Origin: Phenylobacterium sp.
GTDB lineage: Bacteria > Pseudomonadota > Alphaproteobacteria > Caulobacterales > Caulobacteraceae
Assembly (NCBI RefSeq): GCF_030680185.1
Contig: NZ_JAUXVZ010000048.1
Span: 1-64,000 of the forward strand
Direction of reading: 5' to 3'
DNA length: 64,000 bases
Below are positions 8,034 through 17,118 of this stretch, one piece after another (within the stretch, counting starts at the first letter, position 1; every line of letters begins with the position of its first letter). The notes under the pieces were generated by a model. The model was given only the letters and a program-made list of their open reading frames with translations. It was not told the origin of the DNA and ran no database searches. Both the position numbers and the translations under genes were made by a program.

Positions 8034-8767
8034 GCCGCCGCCTCGCCGGCCACGGCGGATTTCCGGAAATAGAAGGCGACGCTCTTGCCCATGATCGGAT
8101 CGGCCAGCGCCTCCAGGCCCCGGGTCAGGGCCGGCTTTTCCATCAGGTCCCACACCAGGAACCGGTGGTAGGCCTTGATCATCGGATGATCGTCCTGGCG
8201 GCTCCAGAAGGCGCACTTCAGCCACCAATAGGGGCTGTGAAGTCCGTGCGCATAGTGCTGGCCCAGGAACCGGTAGCCCAAGCGCTCGATCTCGCGGCGC
8301 AGACTGTCCTCCTGGAAGATGCGCACATGACCGCCAGGCTGGTCGGCATAGCCGTCCTTGCCCGGCGCCAGCTTCCAGCAGATGGCCTCGGGCCAGGCGC
8401 GGGGCACGGTGGGTGAAAAGACACCGCCCGGCTTCAGGACCCGGCTGATCTCCGCCAGCACGGCGAAATAGTCATCCAGATGCTCGAGCACCTCCGAGCA
8501 GATGACCGCGTCAAAAGTCCCCGCGGCGAAGGGCAGGCGATAGGCGTCCCCCTTGATGAAGGCGCAGGCCCCGGGGTTTGCGGGCTTTGGCAGTTCGCCC
8601 ACCCCGGCCATCGCCTTGCGAAGGGAAGGAAGATCCATGTCCAGGCCGACGACATTGACGCCGTCCTCCAGGTGGACGCCGTGGCAATGGCGCCCCTCCC
8701 CGCATCCCAGATCCAGAACCCAGTCGCCCGGCCGCAGGGCCAGGCGGTCGATCTTCACGGTCAGCAC
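8030..8767 (-). CDS. Class I SAM-dependent methyltransferase
   Basis: 245 residues of the Methyltransf_11 type. VLDLGCGEGRHC is motif I, VVGLDMDLPSL supplies the acidic residue after beta-2, DAYRLPFAAGTFDAVICSE is motif II/III and LEHLDDYFAVLAEISRVL with KPGGVFSPTVPR closes the core. The C-terminal part (WWLKCAFWSRQDDHPMIKAYH) carries a family-specific extension with many aromatic residues. It overlaps the glycosyltransferase gene upstream by seven bases and the toroid-protein gene downstream by four, so the three are certainly co-transcribed. Its substrate is probably the product made by these neighbours (inference). Confidence 0.88.
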   Translation of the reverse strand: MLTVKIDRLALRPGDWVLDLGCGEGRHCHGVHLEDGVNVVGLDMDLPSLRKAMAGVGELPKPANPGACAFIKGDAYRLPFAAGTFDAVICSEVLEHLDDYFAVLAEISRVLKPGGVFSPTVPRAWPEAICWKLAPGKDGYADQPGGHVRIFQEDSLRREIERLGYRFLGQHYAHGLHSPYWWLKCAFWSRQDDHPMIKAYHRFLVWDLMEKPALTRGLEALADPIMGKSVAFYFRKSAVAGEAAA

Positions 8768-10065
8768 GCCGAGATCACCGCATCTTCGAGGACTGTCTCA
8801 TAGGCCGCCGCCGCCCGATCCCAGGAAAACACCTCGCGGGCGCGGCGACGGCTGGCCTCGCTCAAGGTCGCGCGCTTGGCCGGATCGTCGAGCAACTGGG
8901 CGATGGCCGTCGCCAACGCCTTGGGATCACCCCGCCGCACCACGATCCCGGCCTCACCGACCACTTCGGGCAGAGCGCCGCCGTCGGTGACGACCACCGG
9001 CGAGGCGCAGCTCATGGCCTCGGCCGCTGGAAGGCCGAACCCTTCATAGAGAGACGGCGTCACACAGAGGGTCGCTCGCGCGTACTGCTCGGCCATCTCC
9101 TCGCCGGTCAGGTCGCTGATGAAGGTGACCCGATCGGCCAGGCCGAGGCTGTTGAGCAGCTTTCCCGTCGGGCCGTCCGGCTTGAGCTTGCCGATCACCA
9201 CCAGCTCCAGGTCCGGATAGGCCGGCAGCAGGTCGGCATAGGCCTGGATCAGCACCCCCAGCCCTTTCAAGGGCACGTCGGCGCTGGCCGTGGTCAGCAG
9301 CCGCCGCTCGCGCCGACGCAGATCCGGCTGTGGCCGGAAGACATTCTGATCGACGCCAATGGGGATGGCGGTCATCCGTTCAGGCGCAATGTTCAGATAC
9401 TGGGCGACGTCACGCCCAGCGCTCTTGGACACCACGATCACCCGGTCGAGCTTGGGGGCCACATGCTCCTGCATCGACAGGAAGCTGTACCAACGTCGGA
9501 TCAGCCAACGGACCTTCCAATTGGGTTCGGCGTCGAGGGCCAGTTCCAGGTCTCGCCGGATCGGATGGTGGATCACGCCGACCACGGGCAGGCCGAGGCG
9601 CCGAGCGTCCAGCAGGCCATAGCAGAGCGACTGGTTGTCGATGACCACGTCATAATCGCCAGCATGAGCGCGCAGATGGCGAGCGACCCGGCGGCCGAAC
9701 GTATAGGGCTCCATGAACTTGCCAGACAGGTGGCCGAAATACTCAGCCAGGTCCGTCCAGCTCAGCAGATGCTTCAATCGCAGGGACAGGTGCCCATTAT
9801 GGGGTTGGGCATAGAGGTCCAGAGACGGGATTTTCACGAGCTCGACGCCCGCCGGCAGGTCGGGATAGGGCGGCCCTGACAGAATATCGACCTTGTGGCC
9901 GCGCGCCGCCAGCGCCCTCGCCGCCTGGAAAAGATACACGCCCTGCCCGCCGACGCGAGGGTCGGATCGATAGGACAGGAAGGCGATCCGCAAGGGACCG
10001 CCCTTCCGTGGTCGGCCGAAATGAGGCGGCTGGAGGACGTTGGTTGCTAGGGGGGCTTGGAGCAT
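8761..10065 (-). CDS. Glycosyltransferase family 4
   Basis: 434-residue GT-B enzyme using a nucleotide sugar donor, cytoplasmic or membrane-associated. The N-terminal acceptor domain has LRIAFLSYRSDPRVGGQGVY, and the C-terminal donor domain has TTASADVPLKGLGVLIQAY, ELVVIGKLKPDG, VTFISDLTGEEMAEQYARA and the E-x7-E element EGFGLPAAEAM. First gene of an operon with the methyltransferase and toroid protein. The first 25 residues are proline-rich and not conserved in the family, so an internal start is possible. The 461-base region upstream holds the divergent promoter area shared with the gene at 10527. Confidence 0.9.
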   Translation of the reverse strand: MLQAPLATNVLQPPHFGRPRKGGPLRIAFLSYRSDPRVGGQGVYLFQAARALAARGHKVDILSGPPYPDLPAGVELVKIPSLDLYAQPHNGHLSLRLKHLLSWTDLAEYFGHLSGKFMEPYTFGRRVARHLRAHAGDYDVVIDNQSLCYGLLDARRLGLPVVGVIHHPIRRDLELALDAEPNWKVRWLIRRWYSFLSMQEHVAPKLDRVIVVSKSAGRDVAQYLNIAPERMTAIPIGVDQNVFRPQPDLRRRERRLLTTASADVPLKGLGVLIQAYADLLPAYPDLELVVIGKLKPDGPTGKLLNSLGLADRVTFISDLTGEEMAEQYARATLCVTPSLYEGFGLPAAEAMSCASPVVVTDGGALPEVVGEAGIVVRRGDPKALATAIAQLLDDPAKRATLSEASRRRAREVFSWDRAAAAYETVLEDAVISAC

Positions 10066-10526
10066 GGCCTCGGGGGTCTACAGCCTGGAGAAGCAGGAGC
10101 CTAGGCGAACCTCGCCATTCCCCTGCGTAAGATGTTCTAGAGAAACGCAGACAAGCGTCATTCGACCATATTCATGCTTGCGTCGGGCCATTGCCCAATT
10201 GTTGCGGCCTGTGTCGCGGTCCCAACTTTTCGCCCGCCCAAGGCCAGGCTTGCTACCGAAGCGGGCAAAGTGGACGTTGTTGAGCCCCGACGAAACACCC
10301 GTGATAGGCGAATTTTTTCGGCGCGGCCCTTGCGCTTTCTGATCGCCAATGGCCATTGGGCTGGTGTGCTCAAGCTTCCCCCCAGAGCCGGCGCATTTCG
10401 ATCATAAGCCGCCCCTTAACGGTTCATTAACCATCCAATTTGGGCATGCGGCGCCCATATTGCGCACCGACTTGCTTGCCAAAGTGTCGCAGGTGACCAC
10501 CTTAGAGTGGAACTTGCGAGGTTATC
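10066..10526. other. Non-coding divergent region, AT-richer than surroundings
   Basis: 461 bases between two divergent operons. It contains the perfect TTAA-N7-TTAA box at 10416-10430 and, by eye, clearly more A and T than the flanking genes, a trend that continues into the first third of the gene at 10527. Short open frames here have no initiation signals or recognisable protein character, so I call none of them genes. Promoters for both operons must lie here, but no confident -35/-10 pair was found. Confidence 0.6.
10416..10430 (+). promoter_or_regulatory. CtrA binding box (TTAA-N7-TTAA)
   Basis: TTAA at 10416-10419 and TTAA at 10427-10430 are separated by exactly seven bases, the full consensus for the cell-cycle regulator CtrA of Caulobacterales and relatives. 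It lies 97 bases before the ATG of the winged-helix gene at 10527, a normal place for an activator or repressor site. The motif is short, so chance occurrence in an AT-rich patch is possible, but the downstream SciP-like gene strengthens the reading. Confidence 0.65.
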
Positions 10527-10988
10527 ATGGTCACCGAAGCTTCAGCCCATTGGCCCATTGCGAGAGTGAAATCTCATTCTTCTGATAATTTCACTTCTAT
10601 GATGTACCGCTTCCACTTGGCGGCAAGCACGCTGTTCAAGCTGACTTCATCGTGGCGCGCGAAGTGCGGCAATGATGCAGAGGCCCTTTATATATATACG
10701 GCCTTTTTGCTTGCCCTAGCGGCAGAGGCTGTAAAATCCGTCGGCCTGAACGAAGACGATTTGGCAGATGAAGTCACAGCGACTTTGTCCGCGTTCAGCA
10801 TCGCATCAATGACCGGCATCCCTAGAGAGACCGTTCGGCGCAAGCTTCGCATCCTTTCAGAACGGGGCATGATCACCCCGGGGCCGGGTTCGGCCTACAG
10901 CCTGACACTCGCGCAAGAGGCGATCCGGGAGTTCGTTCAACGTGCGCAACCCCTGGAGCTCCCCTACGACTGGGAGGCCCTCCAGTGA
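10527..10988 (+). CDS. Winged-helix DNA-binding protein, function unknown
   Basis: 153 residues. Residues about 95-125 (MTGIPRETVRRKLRILSERG) form a Crp/MarR-like helix-turn-helix with a following wing MITPGPGSAYSLTL. The N-terminal 85 residues are helical (FHLAASTLFKLTSSW, YIYTAFLLALAAEAVKSVG) and match no family I can name. The ATG is preceded by GAGG at suitable spacing. It is the first gene of an operon: its TGA overlaps the GTG of the next gene. Base composition is more AT-rich than neighbours at the 5' end. A CtrA box lies upstream, so it is likely a cell-cycle-controlled regulator (inference). Confidence 0.75.
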   Translation: MVTEASAHWPIARVKSHSSDNFTSMMYRFHLAASTLFKLTSSWRAKCGNDAEALYIYTAFLLALAAEAVKSVGLNEDDLADEVTATLSAFSIASMTGIPRETVRRKLRILSERGMITPGPGSAYSLTLAQEAIREFVQRAQPLELPYDWEALQ

Positions 10989-11698
10989 TCTCGCCGGACG
11001 CCCCTTCAGCTCAGATTTTCAATCTTGAATTGCGCCGGGAACCGGGCGCCGTAGACGCGCCGCAGCCAGCGGCGCCCTATTTCTTCGGTTCTGGCCTGCT
11101 CAGTCAGGATGGCGACCGGCGGGTGGTTGAATATTGCCTGCTGGACACCTTCGCCACCATTGCGCTGAAGTTCCGGGCCGAATGGACCCTGGCGCCCAGT
11201 CATGGACGCCTGCGCTGGCGCCCCGGGTCTGATGCTCTGGCCGGCCTCTTGATGCTGCGCCTGGCCGTGGCCCGCGAGACGGTGGTTATCGCCAGCCGCA
11301 AGGCCGAGGACTCCCTGCTGCCCATCGCCGCCATCGAAGAGGCGCGGCGGGTGGTCGAGGGCCAGGAATTCTACGAGAACCGCCGGCTTCGCGAACATGC
11401 GCCCGCCGCCTGCGCACGCATGGCGCGCGCCCATGCCGAAGCACTGGAGACCGAGTTCACCGCCTTTCTGGTGGCCGCTCGCCTGCACGAGGTCTGGGCG
11501 ATCGGCGAGGAGGCCCTGCGCAATCCGCCAGAAGGCGGCGAGGCCGCCGTGATCGTGCCCTTCCCCATGGAGGAATCGCGCAGTTTCCAACCGCCGGCCC
11601 GGGAGCCGCGCCCCGTCGGCGCTCAGCTGCTCTCGCGCCTGCTTGATCCATTTACCGGGCGAACGCACGCGCCGCCCCCGGAAGGAAGACCCCAATGA
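10985..11698 (+). CDS. Hypothetical protein in CtrA-box operon
   Basis: 237 residues, not recognised. The start GTG overlaps the preceding stop (GTGA) and its stop overlaps the next start (ATGA), so it belongs to a coupled operon. Residues about 20-90 look like a folded alpha/beta domain (PYFFGSGLLSQDGDRRVVEYCLL...), residues about 110-185 are strongly helical and charged (AAIEEARRVVEGQEFYENRR), and the C-terminus is proline-rich and probably disordered (PPAREPRPVGAQ). No signal peptide, membrane span or catalytic motif was seen. A partner of the flanking DNA-binding proteins is a reasonable guess only. Confidence 0.65.
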   Translation: MISPDAPSAQIFNLELRREPGAVDAPQPAAPYFFGSGLLSQDGDRRVVEYCLLDTFATIALKFRAEWTLAPSHGRLRWRPGSDALAGLLMLRLAVARETVVIASRKAEDSLLPIAAIEEARRVVEGQEFYENRRLREHAPAACARMARAHAEALETEFTAFLVAARLHEVWAIGEEALRNPPEGGEAAVIVPFPMEESRSFQPPAREPRPVGAQLLSRLLDPFTGRTHAPPPEGRPQ

Positions 11699-12033
11699 GC
11701 CAGCCAGGCGATATCCTTCGCGCCGTCGTCGGCCCCCTGGGCTACCCGATCACCCGCGACACCCTGCCCTCGCCCGACACGGTGCGGTGGAACGCCCGGC
11801 GAAAGGCCGAGCTTTTGCTGGCCATTCGCGCCGAGCTGATCTCCCTGCGCGAGGCGGTCGCCCTCTACAAGCTGTCGACCGAGGAGATCGCGGGCTGGCT
11901 CAGCCTGTTCGAGCGCCATGGCCTCGACGGCCTGAAGACCACCCGGGCCCAGACCTATCGGCCGGCCAAGAGCCGCCGCGTCCAGACTCCGTCGCAGCCC
12001 TACGGCCAGCCGGCCCAGACCGCCCTCTCCTGA
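11695..12033 (+). CDS. DUF1153 family protein, SciP-like
   Basis: 112 residues with a helix-turn-helix of the DUF1153 family: DTVRWNARRKAELLLAIRAE, LISLREAVALYKLSTEEIAG and RHGLDGLKTTRAQTYRP. In Caulobacter the family member SciP binds CtrA-controlled promoters and blocks CtrA activation; the family signature (RW..RRKAE...AI..G..SL.EA...Y.L...E...W.....RHGL.GL.TTR.Q.YR) is largely kept here. Several positions differ from canonical SciP, such as WNARRKAE in place of the common WVIRRKAE, so it is likely a paralog rather than SciP itself. Last gene of the operon behind the CtrA box. Confidence 0.8.
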   Translation: MSQPGDILRAVVGPLGYPITRDTLPSPDTVRWNARRKAELLLAIRAELISLREAVALYKLSTEEIAGWLSLFERHGLDGLKTTRAQTYRPAKSRRVQTPSQPYGQPAQTALS

Positions 12034-12065
12034 CACCATCGGGCGGGCGCGCGCCGGGCCGTGGG

Positions 12066-12869
12066 TCAGGCCGGCGTTTCGATGACCTGCACCTGCTCGA
12101 TGCCGGCCTCACGCAACACTGCGATGAGCTCGTTCAGGGTGGTCTCGACCTCATCGGGGTCGCGGCCTCGGATCACCAGGTTCGAACCGAACCCGTCGGC
12201 CCCATAGAAGGGGTAGCTGCCCAGCGAGAGCGCGGGGTGCGCCTTGGCCAGCCCCTCGAGGGGCGCAGCGATCGCGCCCTCCCCTGAGCCCTCGACCCGC
12301 AGGGTGCGCGAAACCACGACCGCGCCGCCCTTCAGCCGCGGCCCGACATCCTGCAGCATGCCCCGCATGATCTGCGGCACGCCAGCCAGGACGAAGACAT
12401 TGCCGATGGTGAAGCCCGGCGGCCCCTGGACGGGGTTGTTCACCAGCACGCCCCCCACCGGGATCCGCGCCATCCGCCGACGCGCGGCATTCACCTCAGC
12501 CCCCCAGCGGGCCGTCATCATGGCCAGGATGTCGGGGTGTTCGACCAGTTCGACGCCGAAGGCTGCGGCCACCGCGTCGGCGGTGATGTCGTCATGGGTG
12601 GGGCCGATCCCGCCGGTGGTGATCACATAGTCATAGCGGGCGCGCAGGGCGTTAAGCGCCGCGACGATCTCCTCCAGCACGTCCGACACCGTGCGGGCTT
12701 CGGCCAGCTCCACCCCATGGGCGCCGAGATAGCGGGCGATGTCGCCAAGATTGGTGTCGCGGGTGCGGCCCGACAGGATCTCGTCGCCGATGATCAGCAC
12801 TGCTGCGGTAACCCGCCCCGCCGTGAAGGGGTCCAAAGCCTCGCCCTCGGTCCTGTCCATCGCGCCCAT
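12066..12869 (-). CDS. CinA N-terminal-type molybdopterin-binding domain protein
   Basis: 267 residues of the competence/damage-inducible CinA N-terminal (MoaB/Mog-like) family. AAVLIIGDEILSGRTRDTN is the opening signature and YVITTGGIGPTHDDIT the binding loop; NPVQGPPGFTIGNVFVLAG and VPQIMRGML follow. The amidohydrolase half of full-length CinA is absent; a separate gene of that type lies far away at 52468. In alphaproteobacteria this stand-alone form commonly sits by sfsA, as here, where it is divergent from sfsA with 49 bases between. ATG at 12869 has AGG five bases upstream; ATG at 12860 is equally possible. Confidence 0.88.
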   Translation of the reverse strand: MGAMDRTEGEALDPFTAGRVTAAVLIIGDEILSGRTRDTNLGDIARYLGAHGVELAEARTVSDVLEEIVAALNALRARYDYVITTGGIGPTHDDITADAVAAAFGVELVEHPDILAMMTARWGAEVNAARRRMARIPVGGVLVNNPVQGPPGFTIGNVFVLAGVPQIMRGMLQDVGPRLKGGAVVVSRTLRVEGSGEGAIAAPLEGLAKAHPALSLGSYPFYGADGFGSNLVIRGRDPDEVETTLNELIAVLREAGIEQVQVIETPA

Positions 12870-12918
12870 CCTCACCTAAACCCTGACTGACGTCTCAAGG
12901 TACGGACTAACGCCACCG

Positions 12919-13620
12919 ATGGATTTCCCGCAACCGCTCAAGCGCGGCCAGCTCGTGCAACGCTACAAGCGCTTCCTGGCCGATATCGTCCTGGAGGACG
13001 GGACGGAGATCACAGCCCACTGCCCCAATCCCGGCGCCATGCTGGGTCTGAACATGCCGGGCCTCCCGGTGTGGGTCTCACGCTCGCCGGACCCCAAGCG
13101 CAAGCTCGCCCACACGCTCGAACTGGTCGAGGTCGACGGCGGCCTGGTGGGGATCAACACCATGCATCCCAACCGCCTTGTGGCAGAAGCCCTGGCGGCG
13201 GACGCGATCCCCGAACTCACCGGCTATGCCAGCCACCGCCGCGAGGTGAAGTACGGTCAGGCCAGCCGCATCGACTTTCTGCTGGAGGCGCCCGACCGCC
13301 CCCGCTGCTGGCTGGAGGTGAAGAACTGCCATCTCCGGCGCGCCGGAACCCTGGCGGAATTCCCCGACTGCGTGGCGGCCCGCTCGACAAAACACCTGCG
13401 CGAACTCGTGGCCATGGCCGCACAGGGCGACCGGGCCGTGGCCTTGTTCGTCGTCCAGCGCACCGACTGCGACACCTTCGCCGCCTGTCACGACCTCGAC
13501 CCGGCCTTCGCCCAGGGGCTTTCTGATGCGGCCGACCAAGGGGTCGAAGTGCTGATCTACGGATGCGATCTCACGCCGGACTACGTTCGCATCGTCCGCC
13601 GCATGACCTGGGCGCGTTAA
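12919..13620 (+). CDS. sfsA: Sugar fermentation stimulation protein A homolog
   Basis: 233 residues, the usual SfsA length. Landmarks are [53 protein letters not shown], the nuclease-like core [20 protein letters not shown] and [17 protein letters not shown]. The D...E-x-K arrangement resembles PD-(D/E)xK nucleases, and the family is also described as DNA-binding; the physiological role is poorly defined. In many alphaproteobacteria map follows directly; here a 3.3-kb autotransporter gene intervenes. Confidence 0.95.
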   Translation: MDFPQPLKRGQLVQRYKRFLADIVLEDGTEITAHCPNPGAMLGLNMPGLPVWVSRSPDPKRKLAHTLELVEVDGGLVGINTMHPNRLVAEALAADAIPELTGYASHRREVKYGQASRIDFLLEAPDRPRCWLEVKNCHLRRAGTLAEFPDCVAARSTKHLRELVAMAAQGDRAVALFVVQRTDCDTFAACHDLDPAFAQGLSDAADQGVEVLIYGCDLTPDYVRIVRRMTWAR

Positions 13621-13777
13621 GTCGCACCCCGCATGGGTCGATCCTCGATACTTGATTTTTCAACATCTTAGGTCCGACGCCCCCTAAATCCTGCGCGATC
13701 ATGTCGCAGCGGTCAGTAACGCTCCGCCCATTCCCCTTCGCGATAGCTCCAACGGTCATTTCAGTTGGGGATCTTCC

Positions 13778-16700
13778 GTGTCTGCTCACTTGCTTTCCGG
13801 CGTCTTGCCGCTCGCCACCGCCCGCCACGCGCGGATTTCCGGCGCCTCGCGCCTTGTCCTCGCCGCCCTGGCCGGCGTCGCCTTAGGTCTGCCGGCGACG
13901 GCCGCCGCCGCACCCCTTTCCAATGAGGTCTTGAGCGGCGACTACATCAAGATCGGGCTCAACGACAAAGGCACCCTGGGGGTCGGCGGCAACACATCGC
14001 CCGGCGTGCTCTATGACGGGACTGGCATGGGAACCTTCAATCCCGCCTACGACTACCTGACGCCTGGGTCTCCCTTTGAAGGCTTCACGATCAGCGGCGT
14101 CGCGGGCTCAGCCTTCACCGCGACGAACAACAATTCCAACCTGGGCTCGGCCAATATTAGCGGCATCCTGACCAGCTATAATGGCGTCGCCCATGACGGC
14201 ACGACCAGCGACAACCGAGCCGTCTGGACCGGAGCCTTTGGCGGGTTGTTCAACATCACCCACGACTACGCGTTCAACAACGATGGCCAACAGCTCAACA
14301 TCGGCACGACGATCGAGGCGCTGGTCGATCTTACGAACCTGACCTTTGCGCGATTTATCGATCCCGATGCGGTGGCCGCCGCAGGGGACTCAAGCGCCAC
14401 CAACAACTTCCGCGGCGCCACCGGCGTGCCGGAATCCGACCTGGTCTATGCTGAGGCGCTGGCCTCCAAATACGTCATCGGGCTCTATACCAACGACGCG
14501 ACGACCCACAATTCCGCCGTCACGAGCTGGACGCCTGCGACCGCGCCCTATCTCGCCGGGACCAATGTCGGCAATGGCGACAACACCATCGGGCTGGGCT
14601 TCGATATCGGCACGCTGCTAAGCGGCTCGAGCATCACCCTGACCTATCGCTACATCTTCGGCACCGACATCGCCGCGGCCGTCCAGGCCAGCAGCGGCGG
14701 CGGCGCTCAAACCGCCCAACCGCCACCGCCGCCGCCCACGATCGACACCAGCGCATCCTACAGCGTCGACCAGCTGAAGACCGGCGAGGTCATCCCGGTG
14801 TTCGACGGCGGCGCTCTGACCCTGGGTTCCACCGGCGCCACCGACATCGATTTCACCATTCTCGCAGCGGGCGGCACCATCGACACCGCCGGCCACGACC
14901 TGACGCTGTCGGGCGCGGTCACCGGGGTGGGCCAGCTCACCAAGACCGGCCGCGGCGTTCTGACCCTGACCGGCGAAAACACCTATGCCGGCATCCGTCT
15001 GGCGGGGGGCGTCCTGGCCTTCAACCATGTCGGCGCCCTGGGCGGCGCAGGCAGCCACATCTCGATCTCCGAAGGCGCCCAACTGCGCACGCTGGGCGAC
15101 GTCACGGTCGGCCAGTCCCTTAACATCGGCGCCGGGCAAGGGGGCGGGATCGACACCGGCGATCACCAGATGCGCCTGAACGGCGATATCACCGGCGGCG
15201 GCGCGGTCCAGAAGCTCGGCGCGGGCGTGCTCACCCTCAGCGGCGTCAATGACCACGGCCTTCTGGACATCCAGCAGGGCCGCGTCGTGGTCGAGAACCA
15301 GCAGGCTCTGGGCGCCTCCGGTGGGGTGATCCTCCTGCAGACGGGCGGAAGCTTCGCGGTCGGCGGCGACTTCGCCATGGACCAGTCCGTGGTCGTCAAC
15401 GGCGCTAACAGCCAGTTCGACACTGGCGGCCACACGGTGAACCTCACCGGCGCCATCGCCGGAAACGCCTGCTTCACCAAGGTCGGCCTCGGCCATCTCA
15501 ACCTGCTCGCCGCCGGCGCCAACGCCATCGGCGCCTGCGTCGAGGAAGGCCGCCTCAGCTTCAATAACCTCTTCGCCGGAAACGTCTGGGTTGAGGCCGG
15601 CGGAGAGATGGGCGGCAGCGGCAGCATCGCCGGCGATGTCGTCGCCAACGGCGTCATCGCGCCAGGCAATTCCCCTGGCCGCCTGGTGATCGCCGGTAGC
15701 CTGACCCAGGCGGCGGGCAGCACCCTCGCGCTCGATATTGACGGACGTACCGCCGGGATCGGCGCGGGGCATTATGACACCCTGGTCCTGACCGGCGCTG
15801 GCGGCGTCTATACCGCAGGCGGAACCATCGCGCCGATCACCCGGGGCATCACAGGCGCTGCGACCAACAGCTTCACCCCGTCCATTGGCGACGCCTTCCA
15901 GGTGATTACGGCGCAGGGCGGCGTCATCGGCGCCTATGAGGCCATCGTCCAGCCGGCCAACGGCATGCCGGCCAACGCCCGCTTTGAGGTGGTCTATCAG
16001 CCGGACGCCGTGATCCTGGTGGTCACGCCCGACCGCTACGCCGTCCTGGCCGGACGCGCCAACGGCCAGGCCGTGGGCGCGGCCCTCGACACCGTGCGCC
16101 CGGCCGCCCATGAGCGCGCCCAGGCCGCGCCGTTCACCCGCAGCCTGGCCGGTCTCAATGTCGATCAGACGGCTTTGACCCTGCATCAGGTCTCAGGCGA
16201 AATCCACGCCGCAACCCTCGACACAATGTTGCAGAGCCAGCGCGCCGCGCGCGCGCCGCTTCATGCCCGCATCACTGACGGTTTCGACACCGATCAGCGG
16301 GTGTGGGGCCGGGTGAATGTCGAAACCTGGGACGTCGAAGCCGACGCCTGGGCCCTGGGCTATGACAGCGAGCGCACCCATGTCGCCGTCGGCGCCGATC
16401 GCCGCCTTGGCGACCGCCTGCTGGTGGGCGCCGCCGTCGGCTATTCCGAGACGGACGTGGACGCGGCCGCCATGGGTGCTGCGACCACATTCTCCCATCA
16501 GGGCCTCGTCTACGCCGGCTGGCGCCAGGGGCCGCATTATATCGACGGTGCAGTGTCGGTGAGCCGCGACAGCTACAAGACGACGAGGACCCTCGCCCTC
16601 CCGGCCGGTCCCCAGACCGTCTTCGCCAAGCCGCAAGGCGAGGCCTATGGGGTCGATCTTGAGGCCGGCCGCGAGCTGGGTTTCCGGGCCCTGGACGTCA

Positions 16701-17110
16701 CCCTCGCCGCCGGCCTGGCCGCCGACCGCATCGAGCGTGACGCCGTGGTCGAACAGGGCTCGGCCCTCACGGCCCTGGATTTGTCCGCCGCCACCCGCGA
16801 GGCCGTTCAGGGCCGCGTCGGCGTGCGAGTCAGTCGCCAGACGCCGTGGGGCGGCCTGACCCTGAAGCCGCAGGCCTCGGCCTTCGTGCTTCAGGAGTTC
16901 GCCGATGTGGAGGGCCGCAGCGAGGCCAGTCTCGATGGCGCGACCTTCACCAGCCGCGCCGCTTCGCCCGGCCGCACCAGCCTGCGCCTGTCGGCCGGGG
17001 TGGAGGCGATGGCCGGCGCCAACACCCGCCTCAGCTTCAACTACCGCTACGGCGCGTCCGATCAGAGCGAAAGCCACGCCCTGGCCGCGACAGCCTCCAT
17101 CGCCTGGTAG
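13778..17110 (+). CDS. Autotransporter (type Va secreted/outer-membrane protein)
   Basis: 1110 residues. A signal peptide ends near residue 44 (LAALAGVALGLPATAAAA). Residues 46-310 are an unnamed domain (NDKGTLGVGGNTSPGVLYD, FNPAYDYLTPGSPFEGF), followed by a proline stretch at about 314-320. Residues 330-780 are a beta-helix passenger with autotransporter-associated repeats such as GVLTLTGENTYAG and GSIAGDVVANGVIAPGNSPG. Residues about 840-1110 are the 12-strand barrel, beginning RVWGRVNVETWDVEAD and ending in the aromatic W typical of outer-membrane barrels. The start is GTG at 13778 behind a GGGG site. A strong hairpin follows. Likely surface adhesin or secreted protein; ligand unknown. Confidence 0.9.
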   Translation: MSAHLLSGVLPLATARHARISGASRLVLAALAGVALGLPATAAAAPLSNEVLSGDYIKIGLNDKGTLGVGGNTSPGVLYDGTGMGTFNPAYDYLTPGSPFEGFTISGVAGSAFTATNNNSNLGSANISGILTSYNGVAHDGTTSDNRAVWTGAFGGLFNITHDYAFNNDGQQLNIGTTIEALVDLTNLTFARFIDPDAVAAAGDSSATNNFRGATGVPESDLVYAEALASKYVIGLYTNDATTHNSAVTSWTPATAPYLAGTNVGNGDNTIGLGFDIGTLLSGSSITLTYRYIFGTDIAAAVQASSGGGAQTAQPPPPPPTIDTSASYSVDQLKTGEVIPVFDGGALTLGSTGATDIDFTILAAGGTIDTAGHDLTLSGAVTGVGQLTKTGRGVLTLTGENTYAGIRLAGGVLAFNHVGALGGAGSHISISEGAQLRTLGDVTVGQSLNIGAGQGGGIDTGDHQMRLNGDITGGGAVQKLGAGVLTLSGVNDHGLLDIQQGRVVVENQQALGASGGVILLQTGGSFAVGGDFAMDQSVVVNGANSQFDTGGHTVNLTGAIAGNACFTKVGLGHLNLLAAGANAIGACVEEGRLSFNNLFAGNVWVEAGGEMGGSGSIAGDVVANGVIAPGNSPGRLVIAGSLTQAAGSTLALDIDGRTAGIGAGHYDTLVLTGAGGVYTAGGTIAPITRGITGAATNSFTPSIGDAFQVITAQGGVIGAYEAIVQPANGMPANARFEVVYQPDAVILVVTPDRYAVLAGRANGQAVGAALDTVRPAAHERAQAAPFTRSLAGLNVDQTALTLHQVSGEIHAATLDTMLQSQRAARAPLHARITDGFDTDQRVWGRVNVETWDVEADAWALGYDSERTHVAVGADRRLGDRLLVGAAVGYSETDVDAAAMGAATTFSHQGLVYAGWRQGPHYIDGAVSVSRDSYKTTRTLALPAGPQTVFAKPQGEAYGVDLEAGRELGFRALDVTLAAGLAADRIERDAVVEQGSALTALDLSAATREAVQGRVGVRVSRQTPWGGLTLKPQASAFVLQEFADVEGRSEASLDGATFTSRAASPGRTSLRLSAGVEAMAGANTRLSFNYRYGASDQSESHALAATASIAW

Positions 17111-17118
17111 GTGACTGC

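Noticed and set aside
4161..10065. Genomic island inserted at tRNA-Leu
   Set aside because: No integrase, attachment-site repeat of the tRNA 3' end or mobile-element gene was seen nearby.
10040..10407. Short overlapping open frames in the divergent region before 10527
   Set aside because: Arginine/proline-rich with no initiation signals or protein character; better explained as promoter DNA.
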